In this document: piece by piece, positions 7,875-17,248 of the stretch
Numbering within the stretch: position 1 is the stretch's first letter
Layout of the letters: each line of letters begins with the position of its first letter
NCBI RefSeq assembly: GCF_038007285.1
Contig: NZ_JBBOWX010000001.1
Location: 3,241,501 to 3,305,500, forward strand
Source of the DNA: Sporosarcina sp. FSL K6-3457
GTDB taxonomy: Bacteria > Bacillota > Bacilli > Bacillales_A > Planococcaceae
Direction of reading: 5' to 3'
DNA length: 64,000 bases
The notes under the pieces: model-generated
Database searches by the model: none
The model's input: only the letters and a program-made list of their open reading frames with translations
What the model was told of the DNA's origin: nothing
Program-made: the position numbers and the translations under genes

Positions 7875-8149
7875 TTTAATGCCTCCCGGCGAATTGCATG
7901 GAGAAGGTCATCATATACCTGTTCAGGTACAGCTGCTCCAAGTTGACTTTCAATTGATCGGTTACGTCGCGCTTTCTCAACCGCCTCTTCGGATTTTGAC
8001 ACATAGGTCCCACGGCCTGATTTCTTGCCAGTAAGATCCACTGAAACTTCCCCTTCTTTTGGACGAACGATACGAATCATTTCCTTTTTCGGAAACATTT
8101 CACCCGTCGCCGCACATTTACGCAAAGGAACTTTTTTCATGTTTGCCAT
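7871..8149 (-). CDS. rnpM: RNase P modulator RnpM (YlxR, DUF448)
   Basis: The 92-residue protein has PLRKCAATGEMFPKKEMIRIV and GRGTYVSKSEEAV, the DUF448/YlxR hallmark surfaces. Recent work in B. subtilis links YlxR (RnpM) to binding and modulating RNase P RNA. It sits in the universal nusA-ylxR-ylxQ-infB order, with nusA ending 20 bases upstream and ylxQ overlapping by 4 bases. An internal ATG at codon 4 is an alternative start. Confidence 0.92.
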   Translation of the reverse strand: MANMKKVPLRKCAATGEMFPKKEMIRIVRPKEGEVSVDLTGKKSGRGTYVSKSEEAVEKARRNRSIESQLGAAVPEQVYDDLLHAIRREALK

Positions 8150-8168
8150 GTGTGGTCATCCTTTCTTA

Positions 8169-9356
8169 TCAGTCTTCGTCATCCGAATATAGATCGATGG
8201 ATGTATCGTCCAAGTCATCTGCTGTTTCTTCTTCAACGAAATAAGGATCAGTATCGTTGACAGGCTCTTCTAATTGGACTTCTACAACTGACTCTTCGAA
8301 GACAGGTGGATAAATGCCAAGTTCACGCGCATCTGTTTCACTTTTGATGTCAATCTTCCAGCCTGTAAGCTTAGCAGCAAGCCTTGCATTCTGTCCACGT
8401 TTCCCAATCGCTAGTGACAATTGGTAGTCAGGTACAACAACTCTTGTCGATCTTTCCTCTTCATTGACCTGAACATCGATCACTTTGGAAGGACTTAGGG
8501 CATTGGCTACAAATATAGCTGGATCCTCAGACCATTCAACAATATCGATTTTCTCACCATTCAATTCATTGGAAATCGTTTGAACCCGAGCGCCTCTTGC
8601 ACCTACACATGAGCCGACTGGATCCACTTCCTCATTATTCGTATGCACCGAAATTTTCGAACGGTCACCCGCTTCACGTGCAATCGATTTGATTTCAACG
8701 ATGCCCTCAAAAATTTCAGGTACCTCGACTTCAAACAACCTGCGCAGAAGTCCTGGATGTGTCCGAGAAACGAACACTTGCGGACCGCGTGATGTACGTT
8801 CAACTTTTGTAATATACACTTTGATACGATCATGTGGCTGATAGGATTCAGTTGGTATTTGTTCGCCCACCGGCAAAACAGCTTCCACTTTCCCGAGGCC
8901 CACATACAAATTACGTGCGTCGAGACGCTCGATAATACCATTGACGATATCATCTTCTCTGTCGACGTATTCCTCATAGATAATGCCACGTTCTGCTTCT
9001 CTTACACGTTGCGTCACAACCTGCTTAGCCGTTTGTGCTGCGATACGTCCGAAATCACGGGGTGTCACTTCTTGCTCGACGACATCTGCAAGTTCATAAG
9101 CTGGGTTAATCTTTTGCGCATCTTCAAGTGAAATGAACAAACGATCATCCTCAACCTCCTCGACGACATCTTTGCGGGAATAGACTTTCATTGTCCCTTT
9201 ATCAAGGTTTAAATCAACCCGCACGTTTTGCGCTTGATTGAAATTGCGTTTATATGCAGTTACAAGTGCCGCTTCGATCGCTTCTACCAAGACGTCCCGA
9301 GAAATACCTTTTTGTTTTTCAAGGGCTGTCAATGCATCGAGTAGATCACTACTCAT
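8169..9356 (-). CDS. nusA: Transcription termination/antitermination factor NusA
   Basis: The 395-residue protein opens [26 protein letters not shown] (RNAP-binding N-terminal domain, residues 1-125). An S1 domain follows (about 135-200, with [15 protein letters not shown]), then KH1 and KH2 (about 205-345; [15 protein letters not shown] and [16 protein letters not shown]). It ends in a short acidic tail ([16 protein letters not shown]) and lacks the C-terminal repeats of E. coli NusA, as usual for Firmicutes. The start at 9354-9356 follows GGAGTG. A seven-codon upstream extension lacks a site. NusA modulates pausing and intrinsic termination. Confidence 0.96.
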   Translation of the reverse strand: MSSDLLDALTALEKQKGISRDVLVEAIEAALVTAYKRNFNQAQNVRVDLNLDKGTMKVYSRKDVVEEVEDDRLFISLEDAQKINPAYELADVVEQEVTPRDFGRIAAQTAKQVVTQRVREAERGIIYEEYVDREDDIVNGIIERLDARNLYVGLGKVEAVLPVGEQIPTESYQPHDRIKVYITKVERTSRGPQVFVSRTHPGLLRRLFEVEVPEIFEGIVEIKSIAREAGDRSKISVHTNNEEVDPVGSCVGARGARVQTISNELNGEKIDIVEWSEDPAIFVANALSPSKVIDVQVNEEERSTRVVVPDYQLSLAIGKRGQNARLAAKLTGWKIDIKSETDARELGIYPPVFEESVVEVQLEEPVNDTDPYFVEEETADDLDDTSIDLYSDDED

Positions 9357-9377
9357 GTTAATCACTCCTACATTCAA

Positions 9378-9854
9378 TTATGCGGAAAAATCGATAGCCA
9401 AACGGGCAAGTGCAATTTTTTCCTTGTCTATCACAACAGTCAATTTTCTTGTCTTAATGCGCATTTCCACTTCCACAGTGTCCGGTTCGTTTGCTAATAA
9501 ATAGCCTTCGAATTCCTTCAACCCATCGATTGCTTCATACGTCTTAATGAATACAAACTGACCAACCGCTTGTACGTAATCCTCTTCCTTCTTCAACGGG
9601 CGCTCTGCACCAGGTGAAGATACTTCGAGGAAGTAGTTTTGCGTAATCGGATCTGTTCGATCGAGTTCCTCACTCAATTTTTCACTTACTTGAGCGCACT
9701 GGTCTATATCGATACTTCCCTCTGGATTATCAATATAGACCCGAAGGAACCAGTCTCTTCCTTCCTTCAGAAACTCGATATCGACAAGCTCCAATTTTAG
9801 TTCTTCTACAATTGGACTGACGAGTTTCTCTATTTCTTCTGTAATTTTACTCAT
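9378..9854 (-). CDS. rimP: Ribosome maturation factor RimP
   Basis: The 158-residue protein starts [19 protein letters not shown] and contains [15 protein letters not shown] and [17 protein letters not shown], signatures of the RimP N-terminal alpha/beta domain. The C-terminal Sm-like barrel follows. It acts in 30S assembly before S12 joins. GGAGGG seven bases upstream fixes the start, and a nine-codon longer frame has none. It is the first gene of the nusA-infB unit, 21 bases before nusA, and lies after the polC terminator. Confidence 0.95.
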   Translation of the reverse strand: MSKITEEIEKLVSPIVEELKLELVDIEFLKEGRDWFLRVYIDNPEGSIDIDQCAQVSEKLSEELDRTDPITQNYFLEVSSPGAERPLKKEEDYVQAVGQFVFIKTYEAIDGLKEFEGYLLANEPDTVEVEMRIKTRKLTVVIDKEKIALARLAIDFSA

Positions 9855-9935
9855 CTTATCCCTCCACAAAATCTTAATCAAATACGCCTTGACATATATG
9901 ACCTTAACAGGTTAAAAAATAGTACAGAACAACAG

Positions 9936-9963
9936 AAAAGAGCGGGAAATCCCACTCTTTTTG
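9936..9963 (-). terminator. Rho-independent terminator after polC
   Basis: On the minus strand AAAGAGTGGG, a four-base loop and CCCGCTCTTT end in a T-run. It lies 65 bases after the polC stop. It separates polC from the rimP-nusA-infB transcription unit, whose promoter must lie in the 80 bases between here and rimP. I saw no clear consensus there. Confidence 0.88.
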
Positions 9964-10027
9964 CGCAAGACTATTACAAAAGTTGTTCCCATCATACCAT
10001 ACGTTATAGCAGCACGCAAATAATGTG

Positions 10028-11433
10028 CTAGAACAGCGATAGTTGATTGGCCTCCGGCATACCTTCAAGACAGCCAAGTGTCGTCATATACTCCACAACT
10101 GTTTTCGAAACACGACCGCGCTGTTGGAGATCTTCCTTCGATAGAAACTCTCCATCTTTCCTCGCCTCCACAATCGTATTAGCAACGTTTGTCCCAAGAG
10201 ATGGAATTGAGTTGAACGGTGGAATCAACGTGTCGCCATCAATAAGAAACGTCGTTGCGTCCGATTTGTACAGGTCCGGTTTGACAATTGAAAAGCCACG
10301 TTCGCTCATTTCAAGTGCAATTTCGAGCACCGTTAGCAAACTCTTTTCTTTTGGCAATGCATCCAGCCCTTTAGCATTGATTTCTTGAATTTGTGCACGC
10401 ATCGAGGCTGATCCTTTCGTCATCGTCAACAAATCATAATCCGTTGCTCGTACTGAGAAATACGTCGCATAATATAAAATCGGATGATGTACTTTAAAAT
10501 ACGCAATCCGAAGCGCCATCAGAACATAGGCAGCCGCGTGCGCTTTCGGGAACATGTATTTAATCTTTTTACAGGATTCGATGTACCAATTCGGCACACT
10601 TTGCGCTTTCATTTCCTCTTCAAATTCCGGTGTCAGGCCTTTCCCTTTCCGAACAGACTCCATTATTTTAAATGCCATAGAAGGATCCAGCCCTTGATAG
10701 ATTAGGTAAACCATAATGTCATCACGACAACCGATAACATCGGATAATTCACACGTCTTATTTTGAATTAATTCCTGTGCATTACCGAGCCAGACATCCG
10801 TCCCATGCGATAATCCTGAAATCTGAATAAGCTCTGAAAACGTCGATGGTTTTGTTTCTTCTAACATCTGCCGAACAAAACGCGTCCCAAACTCTGGAAC
10901 CCCGAGTGTGCCTGTTTTACAGCCAATTTGCTCTTCTGTCACACCAAGTGACGACGTCCCACTGAATAATGCCATAACACCTGCATCATCTGGCGGAATC
11001 GTCAACGGGTCAATTCCAGAAAGGTCTTGTAGCATCTTAATCATCGTAGGATCATCATGCCCGAGAATATCAAGCTTCAACAAGTTATTGTCGATAGAGT
11101 GGAAGTCGAAATGCGTCGTCTTCCAGCTTGAATTCGTATCATCGGCAGGAAACTGAATCGGCGTAAAATCGAATATTTCCATGTGATCTGGCACAACGAT
11201 AATACCCCCAGGATGCTGTCCCGTATTACGCTTAACGCCCGAACAACCTTGCACAAGCCGGTCAATTTCTGCACCGCGGAAAGTATAGCCGTTATCATTC
11301 ATATAGCCACGAACATAGCCATACGCCGTCTTCTCCGCAACCGTACCAATCGTTCCCGCTCGGTAAACATAATCCTCACCAAACAAATCCTTCGTATAAT
11401 TATGCGCATGCGCTTGATAATCACCGCTGAAGT
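10028..11433 (-). CDS. polC: DNA polymerase III alpha subunit PolC, 3' exon (downstream of intron)
   Basis: This part encodes the last 468 residues of PolC, beginning with the last two bases of the Asn codon of DLNFSGDYQ. Conserved polymerase stretches include [61 protein letters not shown] (continuing palm and fingers) and [20 protein letters not shown]. The protein ends QLSLF, a beta-clamp-binding type tail. The apparent TTG start at 11440 lies inside the intron and is not a real start. This exon makes sense only when spliced to 14105-17012. Joined with the 5' exon it gives 1437 residues. Confidence 0.95.
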
Positions 11434-11479
11434 ATGACAATAGGTAAACCTTTGAAATTATCGTCAGCTTTTCCCCTGT

Positions 11480-11520
11480 CCCACACCGTACGTGACCCTT
11501 TCGGCGTCATACGGCGCTCC
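11480..11520 (-). ncRNA. Group II intron domain V
   Basis: The minus strand reads GCGCCGTATGACGCC, then GAAA, then GGGTCACGTACGGTGTG. This matches the 34-nt catalytic hairpin in stem, GAAA tetraloop and two-base bulge. Aligned with the usual GAGCCGTATG start, the catalytic triad is CGC instead of AGC. The paired strand supplies G-U-G, keeping the characteristic G-U pair. Domain VI follows at 11434-11475 with arms TGACGATA and TATTGTCA. An unpaired A eight bases from the 3' end is the probable branch point. Confidence 0.85.
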
Positions 11521-11543
11521 ATCGTCTTTATATTTACGATAAG

Positions 11544-13370
11544 TTATACAACTAACGCTTGGAATCCTACAACCTTGCGTAATTTATTGAGTTTCTTTAC
11601 TGCTTTTTCATCTAATGAATAGACGAGTTTTACTTTTGTAGGGTCTTTCATCGGAAACTTTGTATGGATAAGGGTATGATAATCCTTTTTAATAATCACA
11701 AGATTGTCGTACTCATCGGTTCCACCCATTTTAGTAGGTAGGATATGGTGACAAACACAGTTGATTGGCAGTAACCGCTCTCCCGTAATATGGCACTTTC
11801 CTTTTTGCGCGACATATTTACTTATCCGATTATTTTCATACAAAGTAGATTTTGATGAGAAGTTCCCTCTTCTTAAATGTTCAATTTCAATGGCTGTTAC
11901 ATGAATTAGTTCCCGATGTATTCTTTGACGGTCATCTTTGTCGTAAATCGTAAATGTTGGTTCTCTTTGACCTCGTATTTGATGTCGAATGGATTCAAAT
12001 GGATATACCAGTATGCCATTACTTTTAAATCGTTTGTAATTGAAATCGTCATAGAACCTTTCAATTACAGCATTCTTCTCTGTTGTCGGATTAAAAATGT
12101 TCCGATACATTAAAGTTTTGATTTTAAAGTGTATCGTATGTCTAATATCGTTGAAATCGACCGATACCCTGGTGGCAATCTTATAGTAATTATGAATCCC
12201 CAACGTAAATGCATTGAGGTCAAGGATTTTTTTCGGCGTTGGACTTTTCCGTATTTGACTTAGTTTGTATTGATAAACCTTTGTCACTTTTTCTTTTGCC
12301 TTTGGGGATATTTTTGAATTTACAATATACCCCGTTTTAGCCGTCCCTTTTTGTACCGCTCGAAAGCGCACACCCAGAAAATCTGTTCCATTCTTTCGAA
12401 GGTTCGTGATTTTACTTTTATCAGGACTAACATCCAAGCCCAAACGCTCGTTTAACCACTTCGTCACAGCAATGAATAACTTTTGGGCATTTTCATAAGA
12501 GTTTGTAAAGATTTTGAAGTCATCAGCATAGCGAACAATGTAACAAGGCTTTAACCTCGTCTTCTTCAAGGCATCTGTACGATTCCTTTTCAGCTTATAG
12601 TTCACTCTTGTCGGTTTTGTTTCCCATTGATTTGAAATCCACCAGTCTAACTCGTTTAACACGATATTAGATAACAAAGGAGAAAGTATCCCACCTTGTG
12701 GCGTTCCCTTATCAGGTACTCCTTCACCGTCAATTTCCGCTTTTAACATCTTACTAATAATACTCAGCACTTTTTTATCTCTTATACCAATCGCCCAAAG
12801 TTGTTTGCTTAACTTTTTATGATTTACATTATCAAAGAAACCTTTAATGTCTACATCGACTACATAGTGTTGATGACTATGATTGACCATATGGTAGCAT
12901 CTCGCCAAGGCGTCGTGCGTATTCCGATGTGGTCTAAATCCAAAGCTAGATGGATGAAATTTTGCCTCAACGATTGGTTCAAGAACTTGTAAAATCATTT
13001 GCTGAATCAGCCTATCTTCAATCGTCGGTATACCAAGAGGACGCTTATCACCATTCGGCTTTGGAATCATCACTCTTCTGACCATTTCTGGTTTGTAGTT
13101 TTCTAATTTTCTGCGAACCATTTTAATGAGCATATCTTTATTCATCTTATTTAGATGTTTAATCGTATGCCCGTTTGAGCCTTTTGTTTTGCTTCCAGTA
13201 TTGCTTTTCATATTTCGAAAAGCGAGGAGAATATTTTCTTCGGATACGATTAAATCGTATAACTTCTTAAAATACCGTCCCTTTTTACTTTTAGCGTATA
13301 AAGTATCAAACGTTTCTTGAACATTGAAGTATTCATTATTTCTTAACTTTTGAACCATTAAGTCAGCCAA
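11544..13370 (-). CDS. ltrA: Group II intron-encoded reverse transcriptase / maturase with HNH endonuclease domain
   Basis: The intact 608-residue intron-encoded protein has an RT domain with KPNGDKRPLGIPTIEDRLIQ near 104-123, SSFGFRPHRNTHDAL, DVDIKGFFDNVNH and TPQGGILSPLLSNIVLNEL. The catalytic YADD lies near 281-284. The maturase X domain is near 385-470 (FTLGIHNYYKIAT). The C-terminal HNH-type nuclease near 535-580 runs CHITGERLLPINCVCHH, then an Asn, then HTLIH. It promotes splicing of its own intron and target-primed retrohoming. The TTG start at 13368-13370 is supported by AGGTG five bases upstream, with an in-frame ATG four codons later as an alternative. The gene is read from within the polC transcript, so maturase supply and polC expression are tied together. 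Confidence 0.95.
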   Translation of the reverse strand: MADLMVQKLRNNEYFNVQETFDTLYAKSKKGRYFKKLYDLIVSEENILLAFRNMKSNTGSKTKGSNGHTIKHLNKMNKDMLIKMVRRKLENYKPEMVRRVMIPKPNGDKRPLGIPTIEDRLIQQMILQVLEPIVEAKFHPSSFGFRPHRNTHDALARCYHMVNHSHQHYVVDVDIKGFFDNVNHKKLSKQLWAIGIRDKKVLSIISKMLKAEIDGEGVPDKGTPQGGILSPLLSNIVLNELDWWISNQWETKPTRVNYKLKRNRTDALKKTRLKPCYIVRYADDFKIFTNSYENAQKLFIAVTKWLNERLGLDVSPDKSKITNLRKNGTDFLGVRFRAVQKGTAKTGYIVNSKISPKAKEKVTKVYQYKLSQIRKSPTPKKILDLNAFTLGIHNYYKIATRVSVDFNDIRHTIHFKIKTLMYRNIFNPTTEKNAVIERFYDDFNYKRFKSNGILVYPFESIRHQIRGQREPTFTIYDKDDRQRIHRELIHVTAIEIEHLRRGNFSSKSTLYENNRISKYVAQKGKCHITGERLLPINCVCHHILPTKMGGTDEYDNLVIIKKDYHTLIHTKFPMKDPTKVKLVYSLDEKAVKKLNKLRKVVGFQALVV

Positions 13371-14104
13371 CTAATCACCTCAATCGGTTTTCGTTTCTGT
13401 TTAGTCATACGAGAATACTGACTTGTGTAGGATTTGTATCGTAAAAGACGACTCAAGCCCTTCCCTCGGAATTGTTTTTCCCTCGAACCTATTCAATCTA
13501 TTCGGTTGTCATCAGCAATTCCTACAAACGGTACTACGGCTTTACTGCCACTCCGATAAATCTTCATTATACTTTAGCAGCTTTTTGAAGAACGACTTTC
13601 AAGCGATGTGTAATCATCTCAAGTCTTCGGAGCTTCCCACGTTCCATTAACTCTATCTATCGCATAATTCCCTTAGGTTTCCTCTAAACTCCGTCTAGCT
13701 TAATGGCTCCTGTAAAGCCATATGGATTTTCATAACCTAACGTTTACTCATCCACACTAGAAAGTCCATTTTGGACCCCTATGCATTTCTACATAGTGAC
13801 ATTCACGAAGAGTCAGTCGAGGATTCGTCCAGATGAATCTATCCATTCTAACCATAGGAATTTTATAGACACCCGACCTATCATTTACAACCTACAAGGT
13901 TTTTCCTCACCATTACGTGCTAGGGTAAACTTCAGCCGACTTTAGCGGGCTCCAAACGACTTCTGCTATTTACATTGCTTTCATCGCTTGCCGCAGATTC
14001 AGTGAGTGTGTTTCAGGGCGTTACTCCATCATTCCACACTTCAAGTTAACAGTTCTCCTAGCCGAAGCTAGTGGCTAATCTTTTCAATTAGCAACGTGGC
14101 GCAC
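13371..14104 (-). ncRNA. Group II intron ribozyme domains I-III
   Basis: These 734 bases hold no gene. They are the 5' structural part of the ribozyme, starting GTGCGCCACGTTG. A hairpin at 13822-13839 has arms GATTC and GAATC around the loop AUCUGGAC. Seven bases of the loop (AUCUGGA) pair with UCCGGAU of the 5' exon 11-17 bases before the splice site, a good EBS2-IBS2 candidate. About 45 bases further in, a hairpin (CTATG and CATAG, loop UAGAAAUG) stands at the usual EBS1 place. It pairs only about four bases (AAAU with AUUU at -6 to -3), so EBS1 is uncertain. Confidence 0.75.
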
Positions 14105-17012
14105 TCAAATCGATATCCGGAACCTTATCCCCTTTGAAACCCAAAAATGTCTCAAACGGTATATCTTGCCCATCTTTTTTAAACTTCGCTTCACATGAAG
14201 GGCAATCTTTATCCGGTAAGTCGTAGCCCGAACTAACTGATCCATCATCGAAAAACTCTGTTGTTTTACAGGTTGGACATACATAATGCGGCGGCAACGG
14301 ATTGACTTCGGTAATCTCCATCATCGTTGCAACGAGTGATGACCCTACCGATCCACGTGACCCCACAAGGTAACCGTCATCTAACGACCGCTTCACAAGC
14401 TTATGGGAAATCAGGTAAATAACCGCAAATCCATGCCCAATAATGGACTTCAATTCTTTTTCAATCCTAGCTTCAATAATTTCAGGCAATTGCTCACCAT
14501 AAATACGGTGCGCCATGGAATAGGTTAATTCCCTTACTTCCTCATCTGCCCCTTCAATCTTCGGCGTATACAAATCATCCTTAATAGGCTTCACATCACC
14601 GATTCTTTCCAATATCGCATGCGGATTATCAATGACAATTTCTTCTGCCACTTGCTCCCCGAGGAATGAAAACTCAGCCAGCATTTCATCCGTTGTCCGG
14701 AAATGGACCGCCGGTAGCGTATAACGGTTCATCGGATTAGCTCCACCTTGTGAACGGACAAGTACTTTGCGGAAAGTAGCATCGGTTTCATCAATATAAT
14801 GGACATTGCCCGTCGCGCAAACAGGAAGCCCAACCTTTTTCCCAAGCTTGACCATCTTACGCATTATATCTTCTAAATTCCATTCATCCCGAATCAATTC
14901 AAGTTCGATAAGATGGGAATAAACAGGCTTTGGATGGACCTCGAGATAATCATAAAACTTCGCGATTTCCTCAACTTCATCCAACGACTTTTGCATCAGC
15001 CCTTCGAACACTTCACCTTTGTCACATCCTGAACCGACAAGTAACCCTTTTCGATGCTTAACGAGCAAGGAACGTGGGATACGTGGAACACGGTAAAAGT
15101 AATCCATATGCGAATACGAGACAAGTTTGAATAGGTTTTTCAATCCTTCATCATCTACCGCAAGCAGCGTACAATGCGAGGGACGTGAACGCTTATAAGC
15201 ATCCCCTTCCCCGATATGACGGTTGAAGTCATCGAGGTACACAACCCCTTTTTCTTCTGATTCTTTCATTAATCGGAGGAACAGATGAGCCGTTGCTTCC
15301 GTATCGTAAATGGCACGGTGATGCTGTGTCAGCTCGATATTATATTTTTTGGCTAACGTATTCAGCCGGTGATTTCTCATTTCAGGATGAATGAAGCGAG
15401 CCAATTCTAGCGTATCAATTACCGGATAGGCGATGGCTGGCAATCCAGCCCTTTTAGAGGCTTCATAAAAGAACCCCATATCAAATTTCGCATTATGGGC
15501 AACCAAAATTGAATCACCGATAAAGTCACTGAAATCTTTCACGACGTCCGCTACTTCCGGCGCATCCTTCACCATGTCATCCGTAATCCCCGTTAGTTCG
15601 GTTGTCGTTGAGGATAGCGGATGATGTGGATTGGCAAAGCGTTCGAACGTCTCCACAATTTCACCATTTTTCAAACGCACCGCAGCGAGCTCGATAATCG
15701 TATCGTAAACAGCCGACAAACCCGTTGTCTCCACGTCAAAGACGACAAAACTATCATCCTCAAGTTTACGATGCTGTTCATCAAACACGATAGGTACACC
15801 GTCATCGACTAAATTGGCTTCCAATCCAAAAATCACTTTAACACCTTGCTTCTTCCCCTCTGCATAGGCTTCTGGGAACGACTGGACGTTGGCGTGATCC
15901 GTAATGGCAATGGCCGGATGCCCCCATTTCGCCGCCTGTCCAACGAGCTTGGATGCCGAAACAACCGCGTCCATCTGACTCATCGTCGTATGGGCATGTA
16001 GCTCAATCCGTTTGCGATCCTTTGGTGCCTTGTCTTGTCGAATAATGGGCGATATTTCCATAACATCTTGCGCCATCATAATGAGATCACGAACGAATGT
16101 ATCATTCTGAATACCACCACGTGCGCGAACCCAAGCCCCTTTTTTCAACATCTTCATCATTTCCGCATCTTCATTGTCACGCGAGAACATTTTCACGAGG
16201 ATAGAGTCGGTATAATCCGTCACTTTGATCGTTAACAATGATCGACCACTACGTAACTCACGCACATCCGTATCAAACACATACCCTTCAATCGTGACAC
16301 GCCGTTCCTCATCTTGGATATGCTGGATATCCATAATGGGCTCATCCTGTTTAATAGGTGTACCCAAACGGAAGGGCCCAGATACCGTGCCACCACTGTC
16401 CTTCTTAGATGTTTCTCGCTGCACCATATCTGCAAGTGCTTTTTGACCAAGTGCTTCTTCTTCCGCCGCTCTTTGGGCAAGGAATGCGAGACGTTCAGCT
16501 TCTGCCCCCCTATCTTCCTCGGTTAACTTGAAATCGACAAATGGTCGCGCAAAACCAAACGATCGATAGACATCTGCAATTAAGTCAGCATACTTGCCTC
16601 TCAAGGTTTGCAGCTCCATATCATTTGTGCAATGAAGCACCAACTTGCCACCCGTCATTACTGGCTGTTGGCTCATTAGCCTTTCCCGAATTGGCGGCGA
16701 CATATCACTCAACTCTTCGATGATAAACGGCCAATAATCAGTCAGCATTGTTTCATCTATTTCAGTCGTACGGCAAGTCATTTCTAACCGCACCGTTGCA
16801 ATGGCGGAAAAAGCTTCATTGACCCGCTTGCTAAACTCGCGATAGACAGCCGCTGGTAACGGCTGCTTCAATGTTAAATTGAATTGCCAAAGTCGTGACT
16901 TCCGGTGGATATTCACCCGGTTCAGCTCAGCCTGTTCAAAGTGGATGGCAAATTGGTCATCTGTCATCCCGATTTGCTGTAACAAAATGTGCAGCTTGTT
17001 TATAGCTTCCAA
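14105..17012 (-). CDS. polC: DNA polymerase III alpha subunit PolC, 5' exon (upstream of intron)
   Basis: This encodes 969 residues plus one base. The N-terminal domain and OB fold lead to a PHP domain (IELHAHTTMSQMDAVVSAS; AIAITDHANVQSFPEA) that is split by a DEDDh proofreading exonuclease (VVFDVETTGLSAVYDT; LVAHNAKFD; HHRAIYDTEAT). The palm then begins with GSRGSVGSSLVATM. A Cys4 zinc site (CPTCKTTEFF and CPSC) precedes PDIDL, whose two Asp are residues 965 and 967, the metal-binding catalytic pair of PolC. The likely start is the TTG at 17010-17012, six bases after AGGGGTG. The in-frame GTG at 17019-17021 is part of that ribosome site. With this start, spliced PolC is 1437 residues, the length I recall for B. 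subtilis PolC. It is the essential replicative polymerase. Confidence 0.95.
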
Positions 17013-17037
17013 AAATATCACCCCTATTTTTTAGATC

Positions 17038-17237
17038 AATTACGCCTCGGCGTAATTGCGTCCAAATTTTGAATTGTGCCCGCAGGATGCGGGTATGCAG
17101 TCATTGCGACAGGACGTCGCGAACTTAGACTGCCTTCCACAACTCCCTTCAAAATTTGTGACATCCTCCGGAGGATCGCTTGCTTCTACTGAAGCAAGCG
17201 AGAAGGGAAGTACCGACAGACGGCCTCCCCTTCTCGA
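17038..17237. repeat. Intergenic repeat family 1, copy A (proS-polC gap)
   Basis: On the plus strand the element runs AATTACGCC-TC-GGCGTAATT, then the arm AAATTTTGAATTGTG. Next are CCCGCA-GGA-TGCGGG, and GCAGTC enclosing GCGAC-AGGA-CGTCGC and closing with GACTGC. It continues with TTCAAAATTTG, then ACATCCTCCGGAGG, and CTTGCTTC-TACT-GAAGCAAG. This copy has an extra outer hairpin (CGAGAAGGG with CCCCTTCTCG). It fills the gap between the proS stop and the polC ribosome site and contains no ORF. Confidence 0.88.
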
Positions 17238-17248
17238 TTGCTATTCTA

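Larger units (their letters stand above)
11434..14104 (-). mobile_element. Group II intron inserted in polC
   Basis: This 2671-base element has the same orientation as polC. Its first bases are GTGCG (14104 down to 14100), the group II 5' consensus, and its last are GTCAT. Domain V is recognisable at 11480-11520, and a long reverse transcriptase ORF sits in the domain IV position. Removing exactly these bases joins TTG-A to AC-TTC and restores Leu-Asn-Phe of the universally conserved PDIDLNFSGDYQ. The two exons then give an uninterrupted frame of 1438 codons including the stop. If unspliced, translation stops five codons into the intron after Ser-Ala-Pro-Arg-Cys. All parts needed for mobility look intact. 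Confidence 0.95.

Noticed and set aside
9855-10027. A clear sigma-A promoter before rimP
   Set aside because: Several A+T-rich hexamers occur but none has an acceptable -35/-10 pair at 16-18 bases; I could not support a call.
10028-17021. polC as a frameshifted or pseudogenised gene in two separate ORFs
   Set aside because: The break coincides with perfect group II intron ends and the joined exons restore the conserved PolC sequence and length, so splicing explains it better.
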